Source: Balaenoptera acutorostrata (taxonomy: Eukaryota; Chordata; Mammalia; Artiodactyla; Balaenopteridae). Taken from it: a stretch of 64,000 bases of DNA. This document shows positions 14,801 to 27,079 of the stretch, one piece after another. The notes beneath the pieces are model-generated. The model ran no database searches, was not told the origin of the DNA, and saw only the letters and a list, made by a program, of their open reading frames with translations. A program made the translations under genes and the position numbers. Location: assembly GCF_949987535.1 (NCBI RefSeq), contig NC_080074.1, forward strand, positions 37,679,641 to 37,743,640, written 5' to 3'. How positions within the stretch are numbered: position 1 is the stretch's first letter; every line of letters begins with the position of its first letter.

Positions 14801-17800
14801 AGGAGGAAATATCTTGCAAAAGGGTATGAGGAAACTTTTTATGGTGACAGAAATATTTTTTATTACAGTGGCTAAACAACTGCATACAATTACCAAATGC
14901 ATCAAAGTGTACACCTAGAATTGGTGAATATATAAATTATACCTCAATAAAACTAAAAATGATAAAAGACATATAAAATTACCAAGATTGTTTACTGTAT
15001 TGTCATGTCATTTCATAAGAAATAAATGGACAATTACAGAAATATTATCATAGGAAATCATTATCTAATCTCATTATATCTAATCTTTAATTCCTAAAAT
15101 CAATTAAATCCTGACATAAATATGAGCCACTCAAGGAAAATTTCCTATATTTGAAATAATGCATATCATCAATGAAATCCTCAAAAATTTCAATTCAAGC
15201 AAAATTGCAATTCATAGGTAAAACTCCAATAAATGATGTCTGCTAAATAAGTGTCTAGCTTACAAATAATTCCCTATGCCCCCTTTTTAATGTTAATCTC
15301 TAGGCTAGGTATTATGGGAAATACAGAAGCATTATATATCTTGATCCTAAGGAACTACAATCTATCTGAAGATACCATACTCATGAATACAAGGGCTATA
15401 GAGTAGAAACTCTATTAATCAATTTCCCCATATCTGAATCTCTAGAGAAAGCAAAGCTCTCCATTCCCTTCCTTCTACAAAAACACATTCACTGATGCCA
15501 ATGGCAGGCTTAATGTTAGCAACCAATGGGTTGTTTGTAAGCACCAGGACATTTGTTCCCCCCAGTACAGATGTTTTCTTACCAAGAGGTAATTGAGTTT
15601 GTTCCCAGATCTGCATATAACAATTCCACTTGTGAATGAGGAAAATTTTGTCTGCAAGTAACAGAATATCAAATTTCCATCACTGAGAAAAACTCACCTC
15701 ACTTAAGAAATCTGGCAGTAGAGTAGCTGAACCAACCAGAGGCTCAACCACATATGGCGTCTGGGCCAACGTATTTGTAATTCCTCTGGTTGCAAGATGG
15801 CTGGGGAAAACCTAAGAATCATGTCTTCACAATATAATATCTGAAACCCTTTTCAGTAATAGGCAAAATTTCCTAGAAAAATCTATCAGCTCACTTATAT
15901 CTTACTGACCCAAACTGATTTTTATCCCTCTCCAAATTGGCCTTTCAGTAATATATACAGTGTTAGCAAGAGAATGGCAAACTCTGCAATTAAAGGTTAC
16001 ATAAATCATACATATTTTTGCCTTCAAACTCTCTTATCTGAGTAGCAAAACCTCCACAATCCTGATCTCTTACCCCTTACTCACAACGGTCTTTTCCTTC
16101 CTGGATCATCTTATAGGTTTGAAGATAGAGGAGTCTCCAGTGTAATACCTGGTGGGAAGTATCTTCCTTGTTTCCTAATACTGCTTAGAAGACTTTCTCA
16201 TAGAAATATTGCTACACATAGTGATTACATTTCTTAATATTAGTATTAGTATGGTACTATACTTCAGACAGGAGAGTTATATTTTGTTGACTGACCTGGA
16301 GATCTCCCTACTATTATAAGCTAATGACTTTCAAATTTATAATTCCAGTATGGAATTCTGCCATGAACTTCATACTCATATCCAACAGTGTACCTAACAT
16401 TTCCACTTGAATGTCTTATAAGCATCTCAAATTTAACATGTTCAAAACTAAGTTCTTGATAGTCTCTGTAAAACCTGCCCCTCCCATAATCTTCTCCATC
16501 ATAGTTAATAGTATCTCCATACTTCCAGGTGGAGAACAAGACTCCTTTCTTTCTCTCATACCCTCCACCTGAATTGTGAAAAAATCCAGTTTTACCAAGG
16601 GTATTTCATACCAACTGCACCCTAAGTCTAGGTTATTGCAACGGCCTCCTCAATGATCTCCCTGCTCTCACCTTCCCTCCTTGAGTCTATTCTCAAGAGA
16701 ACAAAACAAAGACTGATCATACCACGCCTCTAAGTAAAATCTCTCATAACTTCCCTAAACTTATCTCCTGCTACTAACCTCCTTTGTTACTAAGCTTTTT
16801 GCCTCAACTCTGGAAGCTCATGCTTACATATGAGCTAATTTCTGAAAAGAACCAGCTTGAATGTTTACAAAGACTATGGCGAAGAGTGCAAAGGTAATGG
16901 AAATATTGGGTTGGCCAAAAAGTTCGCTCGGGTTTTTCCATAACATGTTACCAAAACCCGAACAAACTTTTTGGCCAGCCCAATATTTGCTTCATAACAC
17001 TCCGCAACACAGCAGTCAGAGTGATCCAGTTGCTCCAACGGCTTACCATCTCATTCAAGGTAAAAGCCCAAATCATCACAATGGCCTCTAAGACTCTACA
17101 ACTTCATGACCTGCTTCTGCCACCCCAACCTCAGCTCCTACTACTTTGTCCTTGCTCTCACCACTGGAGTTAATCTGGCTTCTTGGCTCTTTCAAGAATA
17201 CAACAAGTGGGGCTTCCCTGGTGGCACAGTGGTTAGGAATCCACCTGCCAGTGCAGGGGCCACGGGTTTGAGCCCTGGTCCGGGAAGATCCCACATGCCA
17301 CGGAGCAACTAAGCCCGCGCGCCTCGAGCCCGTGCTCCACAACAAGAGAAGCTCGTGCACCACAACCAAGAGTAGCCCCCTCTCGCTGCAACTAGAGAAA
17401 GCCCACACGCAGCAACAAAGACCCAATGCAGCCATAAATAAATTAATTAACTAATTAATTAATTTTTAAAAAAAGAATACACCAAGTATATTCCCACTTT
17501 ACGGCCACTGAATGTGCTATTCCCTCCATCTAAAAAATTTTTCATCCGGATATTCTAATGGATAACTCTCTTACCTCTTGAAGGAGATCTTAACTCAAAT
17601 GCTATCTTTACAATGAGGTCTTACTTGCCCCTCTCTTCCTAATCAAAAGCTTTAATCCCCCATCCCTGAATTAGCTACTTCCTTTTTATTTTTTTTCTCC
17701 TTAAAGTATATCAACATATACAATAAAATATACTTATAATGATTTTATTATCTATCTCTCCTCATTAGAGTATAAATGCCATAAAGGCAAAGATATGTTT

Positions 17801-20800
17801 TGTTTTGTTTACTACTGTATCCTCAGCATCTATAACGGCACCTGACACATGGTAGGAGCCAAAGAAATATTTAATAAATGAACGCATGCATGCAAGTGTG
17901 AATCAGTGAACATATTTTAGAAATAAAAATTAAGAAGTAAGAAGACTTGGTAATGGGGATGAGAGAGGCAAAGGTTTTTGGCATGTAGGGAGCAATGTGG
18001 TTGAGGCAAAAATAAATTGTTTTTTTTTCTTCTCTAGTTCTTTTTGGTCACTAGTAAAGTTAAGATTTTAGTATCTGGGTTTCCAACTATACCCATGAAA
18101 TCTACATTTATTAAATCTGCTTTTTAAAAGTAAAAATAGTACACACGTAATACGTTTCAAACTTAACTATTTTGAGAATCAAATATTGCTATTAAGTAAT
18201 TTCAAGAGAAAGACCTTGTAAGTCTTTAAAAAAGAAAAGACCTTTAATACAGGTTTTTTTCTTTAAAAAATAAAAACCCTTTAATACAGGTTTTTTTCAC
18301 TCACTAGAAACAATCTCCATCACTATGAAAAAAGTTCCCTTAGAGAAGGTCTAACATGAAACATTAAGCTATTTCAAATTTTTTTTCTCTGCACTTTAGA
18401 AATAAATCTGCTTTATTAATTTAAAGTTATTTATTATGTAATATTTCATATAAATAAAAGAATAAATGCAGTTGAAATGTAAAGTTATAAAGAACAATAG
18501 TGGTTAAGACTCTGTGCTTCTACTGCAGGGGGCGTGGGTTCAATCCCTAGTCAGGCAACTAAGATATCTTGTATGCTGTGTGTCACAGCCAAAAACAAAA
18601 AACAAACTAATTTTATTTCTGGAAAATTTTAGTTAATTTCACTTTAATGTTTTGACTTCTGTTATGTACAGATGTCAAAGGGCTTTTACTTACACACATG
18701 TATCCATATGCATACATAATTTACTCCTCACAAAAATCTTCTTTAGAATGGACTTGGATTTCCATTCTAATAATAAATACCCCTCGAAGATTTAAGTATA
18801 GGTGACTTATTTGGGAAGTGAAGAAAACACTGACAGGAAAATAGAGAAGAGGAAAAAGAGAAAGGAAGACAGCCCAATAAAAGGTATGTTCTTAAGCAAA
18901 ATACCACTTTAGGGCAACCTGGGTTAATCACACTGAGAAACTTGGAGAGCTACTGTAGAACACATACCTCATAGTCATCCCACCTGGAAAGTCCGGGAGT
19001 TGATGTATTTGTTTATCAATGTGTATTAGTCATTAATTCAAGGATGCTCACAGGGAGGAATTAATCCCCAGAACTTGTATGCAGGCAGTGCCATGCTTCA
19101 GCAGACAGAGAAAACCCACAGGAAAAGAAATGTAGAAACAGGTAGAAAGCAGCCTGGCACACCATGAAATGGTGAGGCCCAAGAGCATCTGAATAAGGCA
19201 TCCAGTAGCATCTGCTATACCCGTGAACCCACCAGCCATCCTAAGAACTAGAATGTTAGTATTTCCAGTCCATATAACTTGTTTTCTTTCCATATCCCAT
19301 CTCCCTGCTTCCCCTACCAGAGGTAACAACTATTCTCAAATGATTGTTTATGATTCCCTTGCTTCTTTAATGGTTTTTTTCATATATTTTTTGCATTAAG
19401 AATATACCATTATTTTGCTTAAGAGCTTTTAAAAAACGATACCATAAAATACGTAGTCTTCTGTAAATTGCTTATTTTTCCCGTTCAGTTTTATGTTTCT
19501 AATATTCATCCATGTGTTATGTACAGCAGCAGTTTGTTAAATTTTACTGTGTACTTGCCCTTTTTACTCCGGGTGAGTATTACTGTCACGGTGAGCCCGT
19601 TACCGATCCTGACAGGTGCTGCTTAGCTATGATACACTGGAGAAAAGGCTGAAAACTATTACCTTGGCTCTTGCCTTTTAGTTCCTACTCTAGAGATCTA
19701 TGTTGCCATAAGTGGTTCTGCATGCCCGGCCCAAGCTGTGATCGTTTTCTAATCAATCTCAAACTCTCCACAAGTCTGAAAGAATACATGGAAAAGATTC
19801 TAACACCTAATAAAAACTGAAGAAGGGAAAAAATCCTCCATTACCCCCATAGATGTTCTTGTAGGGATAAGAAAAATAACTTACTGTTTTTATAGGCCAA
19901 TGGAGGCAATCACTGATTTTATTTTAACATCTATTTTCAGACATTACTACCCTTCATAAAGGCTATTTTTTACAACAGGAATGCATTATAATTCTGACAC
20001 TATGAAAGAATCCAAGTTTCTTTATGTTACAATAATGAGGCAGGTGCCCCAGACCACAGCATGGTAACCCAGGTCCTTGAGAACACCTAGTGGTAAACAA
20101 TTTTGCAGAATGCCATCTTCATAATGCTGCCTCAAATTGGAGTTACAACATAAGAAAAAGAGAATTACCATACCTTCTATCCACTCTGAAAAGAGTGAAA
20201 TTTGTGGCAAAACATTAATAGTCATATCTTATTTTTAGTATAAATTTGTTTTTATTGCAGTATATTGGGAAATGAGAGCAGTTTTAAAGGATCAGATGTG
20301 ATGTGACATCTCACATCAGCTATTACTTAATGACATTTTAAAGGCTAGACAGTGATAGTAGAAAAGGAAATTTGAATGATACCCCCCAAAATGGCAATAA
20401 TTTTAACACATGAATATATAGGCAAATACTCTTACCTGCTTTATTCCACAGTAATCAGCAATACTGCTGATGAGCTCTGACATTGCCTGAACTTCATGAG
20501 ATTTTTTCAAATTCATAAACTCATCTGGCTTCACATTTTCATCTGAACAAAAGTAAAACAAAATTAAAGTACTGCTACTAAAGAAACAAAACTTAATAAG
20601 AATCATCAGTTGATGCTCATGTTTTCTATAATTAAATATGAAAACAATACAGAGATCCTATTGTGGTGTCTGTATGATAGATCTCTATTAGTTTAGCTGC
20701 TATGAATCAAATTTGAATTAATAAAATGAAAAGACTCATATAACATTATTAAAAATGTTCCTTGAAACATAAAACAATTAACTACAAAGGAAAAGACTGA

Positions 20801-23800
20801 TAACTAGACTGCGATGTAGGAAAAAAATGTGGAGATCTATACCTAAGTTTTTTGTTTAATATGGTGCATAAGAAAACCTACTCATTTAGAACAAATCAGT
20901 CTATCGGGGCTCATGATATAAGGTCTAACAATAAATTAAGAACATGTTGGAAATATATACACATATGAATAATATATTGCTTCTAAATGCCTAAAAAAAC
21001 ATACATACACACACACAAACACACCTACCAGTTCTCTGTTTTTGATTTCCACGAAGGGCTACAAGCAACTGTTCAAAAGGAGTACATATTCCCAAGTTTT
21101 GTACAGAATAATATTTAGCAGTCAGAGCGAAGGCTTCCACACTCACCAGCTTCTGGGAAGTTTCACAAAATATTTTTGGAAAATCAGTAATATCTAAAAA
21201 ATCAAGATAAAAAGAATTGTTAGCAACAAAATAAATAATCACTAGCTAATTTGTTGGAGATTTAAAAAACACAAATCACCGATCTTATAACAAATTATAA
21301 TATTTTCATTTTGGTGTGAATTTTGGCAATATCACTAATGGTTCCATTATATTTGTTATTTAAACTATTAGCTATTTGTAGCAGCCAGTTTTCTCTTTAA
21401 TACACTATACCATTATACACTTAGATTCCAAATTAAAATTTGGCCTTTTTGTTGTTTTTTTAAAAGCCAAAAAAAAAAAAAAAAAAAGAAAGAAAGAAGT
21501 TTAAAACCGTGCTAAACTGTAATGTACTCATTAAATTTATGAATGGTCCTGGCTGACGTACAGCTGTGAATTTAAAGGAGGTCAGTCCATCCAATGCCGT
21601 TACTCCCTGTCCACACTGCATGTAGAACAGCAATATTCTCAATGGTATAAATGTTACTGTAAAACAGTTCCTGCATCATTTGGACCATGTAGAATTGTGT
21701 GGGCGTGTGTGTATATGCGTTCAATGCGCTGTCAATATGACTTCTAAAACTGATCAGGTTATGATTAGGTGAAAACAGTTCATTTTCTTCCCATAGTCAG
21801 TTTCAAACCAGACATTGTCTAAGCTTCATACAGAAACTACTGATAGTTGCTGAGAGCTCACTTTAGAAGGGTAAACTGCCACACTGTTTGCAACATCCAG
21901 TGTCCCTCTCTGCGCGAGGATCATTCACCCTGTTGAACTCAGGTGTGGTTACATCTCGCCAAGGTGAACTATGCCATTTTCAGGCAGAAGTTTTAAAAAT
22001 ATCAAGAGTCACTACATTTTCTTTGCCCAGAACTGCAATTGTCAAGATAGAACCTGCCTCAGCCTGAGTCCCCAAGTGACGACAACAAAGGCATCACTGC
22101 TGTCAAACTACAATGAACACGTGGCATACATGAATAGTAACCTTCATTGTTTTTAGTCACTGAGTTTTTAGGCTTATTACTGTAGCATAATCTTGCCTAT
22201 TCTAATGGATACACATCAGTACAGATTTGCTTTTTATTTGTTCAGTTTCATTTTCCTATAGCCATTTTTAATGCATATTAATTTATTTATGAAGGTTTAA
22301 AAAAAAGGCATTCTGATATGTATGTAGTAGTTCAAAGAAACTCTTTGGATGGAGTAGTCCATTTACCGAAAATTATTTTTAATAATTAAAAAAAGTACAT
22401 CCAGTGGTTAAATAAAGTATTCAAAATGTTCACCTTACAGAAGCATGGTGCAATTCTGGGAACAACTTAGGTCCTATCAGAAAAATCATACTATATGCTA
22501 TGAAGTTCATTCTAGCTAGCTGATACTCCAAAGTTACCTATGAAATTATAAAAACCTACTTAAACACAAAAAACAATGATGCTCCCTGGCAAAAATTAAA
22601 AGCAAGAAAATGGAAGAAGCCTTGCAGAATGCTAACTAAATAACTAAAAACTACATGTTTAACACAGTACCTTTTGAAAGCTAACATCTATTAAGTTGAT
22701 GGTAGTAATGTTTACCAAATTAATTAACTAGAAAATCAGCAGAGATGTATAACTTCCATTTCTGAATCTATTAAATAGAAATTTAAACTACAAGATTACT
22801 ATAGTGCATTTATTTAAGATACATTTTGTGTATTATATAAAGTTCTTTCGACATTTTACAAACTGAATTTACTAATGCAGCCAAAAAGTAATAAAATCCA
22901 CATCAAAATATTTAGGCATGATACAGAGGGGAAAACTCAGTCAACTATTAAGTGAGCCTCTCAGGTTTAAGGGCAGTCTCAACATCCTCAAGTTCCAGGG
23001 CAGCAATTTCTTAGCATGTGATAGAATAAGAGTAGTAAATCTCAAAGTGCAGAGGGGCTATTATAGTAGTCAGTTATTGGACAATGTTGCCAACAGAAAG
23101 AAATGTGATGTTTCTGTTGGAAAAGTAAAGCTTCAAATCAATTTAACTACCCTACTGAAAATATTTGAAAAAATTCCAATCTAAGCCAAATTAATGTTGT
23201 TAATTTGCTTTTAGTTACAGGCCTCCTAGTAATTTCAGAAATCTGGAGATCTAAACTGCAAAGATATTAAATTTTTAACAATGTTTCCTTTTATAAAAAG
23301 GATAGTGTTCTGATTCAGTGCACTGGCTTATGTCATTTAAGGCTACACCAGTTTATTCAGATAGTCTAGAACTCTGTGAAAAAAATCTTTTTGAATTATG
23401 AAAATATAGCTTTTGTAACTTTGTTTTCAAATGATCCAGCCTATAACTTCCATTACTTGCGGTTTTTAGAGATTCAGAGAGAGAGAGAGGTGTCAATGAT
23501 CTTGTCTTTACTTCTATCTCTGAAACAGTATGTGAGAAAAGTTCCGTGGTGACGGTAATAGTATCCGTAGTCCTCATAATGCATTCCCAGATACTTGCAC
23601 ACTGATTTTGGGTTTAGCAACTAGCAAAATAAAAACCACAGTGTTACCTGACTTACTACTTAAATTCTTAATTAGTTAAATTTTTTACACAGGGAAAGCT
23701 TCATTTTTAAATTTGATACCCATTGCACCTGCATATTATGTGGTTTGATTGTTTTGCCAATATCTCCCTCTACTGGAAGTACTTGTTCTGCTTTATTACA

Positions 23801-26800
23801 TGCTCTGTCTTTATTTACTCTTATTTTTTGTACACCCACAGAAGTTTCTTACAAGATAGGTTATTTGGGCATGAGCGAGCAAAGGCACCAGAGAGGCAAG
23901 GGAGAAGTTAATTCTATTAAATATGATATCAGTATATCCCTATCATTTTTTTGTTTTTTGTTTTTTTTTGTACAGCAGAGATCAATGTACAAGGAAAGAT
24001 AGAAAGGTTATACATACACATGTTGGATTATGAAAATTTCAAGATAGAGAAATGAATAATAATGTTTCAAAGTTAAAAATAAAATAGAAACAATCAATGA
24101 ATATACAATATTGACATTTAAAATAAATAAAATTTCAAAACTAAATGTCTGGTATTTTACTTGAATATTATCTAGCACTTTAAGGAAGACAGAGTACAGT
24201 TAGGATTCACAATTATCTCACCACTATTATTGCTAATATTTATTGCACATATACTATGGGCCAGGCACTGTGCCAAACAGTTGACATTTAATGGAACGGA
24301 CTTATAAGTTAGTTACATCGTGCTCATATCCCCACTTACAGAGGAAGAAACCAAAACTTAGAGAGGCTGCAATTAAGCCAGGTTCGCACAAACACTAAGT
24401 AGCAAGGCATGTGAACCAAGGCTGTGCTCAGACCTTGTTCTTAATTCCCACATTCGATCAACATGCCACTGCAGTGAGTAACAAATGAAATCAGGAAAGA
24501 CAGCAGTTAAAAAAGTGCTAGGCAGACTGACTGTCAGAATCAGGTCTGACAAGAATTCCCTCTGGCAGAGATCAATACATGGTAATATCTTAAGACAGTT
24601 TCAAACTCATTTATCTTCTTAATTCTTTCACTTCCCTCACTCCCCTCCACACCTCCCTCTTTACCAGAAGTGATTTTAAGATTTCATGAAATTAAAAGAG
24701 TAATTTCTACATTTAAAACAACTGATAAGTCTCTGAAAATTAAAAGTTTTTATGATAATATGTTGTTGTAGTTATCTATTTCTAGAAACAAAGTATCCCT
24801 ACTGCCTCATGCCCAGTTGTAAGGCAATAATACCTTGCATATACCAGGTATTCAGTAAGTAGGGAATCAATGAAGGGATGAACAAAAGCAATTCCTCAAT
24901 ACATTTACTACTGTAGCATCACCAGGTACACTGAGAGAAACAAATTCTAAGATTCTGGGGTAGTAGTTTTCACTGAGGCCACTACAGGGACTTCAACAGT
25001 ACTTCTGAGCCTGTTAGAAGAGTGTAAAACCTCATCTCAGCCCTAATGTTTACAATCACAAGGTGAGACAAAAGTGATTTAAAACATTTAGAATGTGATA
25101 TAAGATAAAATACAATTACGTGCTAAATTCTGACGTTTAACTGTGTTACAGGGGTTAGGGCAAAGGTCACTACTGTTATTATCACACACCCTAAAAGTGT
25201 CCTGTGGTCCAGAATTTCAAGAAGAAGTCAACAGTGCCCTCTTAATAACAATCTTCACAAGGACATAGAAATGTTATGGGCTCATTTCTGCATGTCCTAC
25301 AGATGTCTCCAATTCAAAAGGCCCAAAACTGAACTGAAAGTTCTCAAGCTCGCCAAACCTTTCTTTTCCTATTCGCTATCCTGTTTAATAGTGTCATCAG
25401 TCACCCAGTCCTGAAGTTAAAAGTCTACATTATCTTAAATGCTCCTTGTACCCTCAATGCACATATCCAGTCACCCATTAAACCTAATGTAAAAATGTCT
25501 TTCATTTGGGACCCCCCCTCCCCCCCCCATCACCGCAGTGGTTCAAACTCTATTAGTACCACCAGTGTTATCGCAGTAGTGATTTTTTTCCTTATCAATA
25601 AAACTCCCATAGCAGAATGCTCAGTAAGTGTTGGTTGAGCTGAATTGAACATGTTTTCTAAAATGGAAATCTACTTATATTCAATGCAAGTTTAATTATA
25701 CATTTTAAGGTTTTGGCTTCTACCAACAGTTGACTTTAGGCTTCAATCTTTTATACTTGTTTAGCAGACTTCAGTCAAAAGTTAAAGCTGTCTTGCTGAA
25801 CTATGAAAATTATATATAGGATATATTAAATTTTATGAATGGTTAAATATATCCATAACCCTATAATCTATTTAAGGAAGAAACAGAATATATACTGTTG
25901 CTTTTTAAAATAAGTCAATTTATATCACTCCATTATGTGCTAGGAAACTTTTTGCATAAGCTCCAACATAATTTATGGCTGCATATGAAAAGAAAAAAAT
26001 GTTATCTCAACATGTAAACCATGCTCTTAGAAAGAATGATATAATTAACAAAAATTGACATGCATATCCTTATTGTGCCAATATTAACGTCACACTGAAT
26101 GTATAAAGCACACAGAACCATTTCAAAAGCATTTTCACATTTAACTAAGTTTTTACAGAAATCAAATTAAATATAAAAACAGGAACATCTAACCACAGTA
26201 TTACTACTCTAACAAACCCTTTTCATAGTTTAATTTGAAGGAAAATAAAAATATCATACAAAGAAACAGAAGTTTAGAAAAATGATTTGGTATATAAAAA
26301 ATAAACTTGTTAAAAAATAAACAATTCTGGGATGCCTACTATGTGCAAGGTAATAACTGAACCTGATAAAGCTAATTTGTTAACAACTCGTGATTCATCT
26401 AAGGGATATAGTGTCTTATCACTTGTGAGGCATGTGGGCAATGAATGTTCAGTGTGGATTCCAGAGGGCTCAGCAATTCCCAGTTAGAATTCTTTTGAGA
26501 TGCCACATGGGATGAGCTTACTCAGGTCTTTGCACTTGTTTTTTCCTCTGATACCATCTTCTCTCAGATAGTTTCATGGTTCTCTCTCTCACTTCCTTTA
26601 GGTCTTTAATCAAATGTCACCATTTCAGTGAAAACTTCTCTGACAACCCTATTTAAAACTGCAGCCTCACTCAACCTTCATTCCTCACTGATCCTGTATC
26701 AATGTTTTATAGCACTTATCACCGTCTGACAAAGTAAGTAACATGCAAGAGGACACAGATTTTTGTTTACTGCTGTATCCTGAGAACCTAGAATGATGCT

Positions 26801-27048
26801 TGTCATAGCAGGTACTCAATGAATGAATGGGTAAATGAATGAGCAAGAACTAGGTCTGAATTCTGGTTCTCAGACTGCCTCTCTCTCTGTGGCCATGAGC
26901 AATCTATTTATCTGCTCTAAGACTTGATATCTTCATCTATAAAATGGGGGCAAACATCTACTTTACAGTATTTCAAGGAATACACATATATATGCACATA
27001 GGCATATATGTAAATATGTACATATACATATATACATGTAAGTATTTA

Positions 27049-27079
<31 letters not shown>

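Larger units (their letters stand above)
12475..14965 (+). mobile_element. Old L1 fragment (ORF2 3' part to 3' end), interrupted by two SINEs
   Basis: Outside the two SINEs the sequence follows L1 ORF2: a block ending near ATTCAATGCAATCCTAATCA at 12931-12950, then CTATAGTAATCAAAACAGTG after the first SINE, then AAAATGGGCAGAACATTTGA after the second, ending ACCTCAATAAAACT near 14955. The frame is broken throughout, so it is an inactive relic, antisense within METTL25 intron 3. Confidence 0.8.
16330..17900 (+). repeat. L2 LINE remnant carrying a MITE and a SINE
   Basis: Matches the L2 3' half in order: TCTCAAATTTAACATGTTCA-like text at 16427, GTTATTGCAACGGCCTCCTC at 16633, TCATTCAAGGTAAAAGCCCA at 17051, ACTGTATCCTCAGCATCTAT near 17813, and TTTAATAAATGAACG at the end. 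The mariner MITE (16906-16983) and the SINE (17209-17472) interrupt it, so both are younger. Confidence 0.8.

Noticed and set aside
27052..27079. Regular repeat that might be mistaken for a spaced array
   Set aside because: A simple (AC)n microsatellite with no spacers; no CRISPR exists in this vertebrate DNA.
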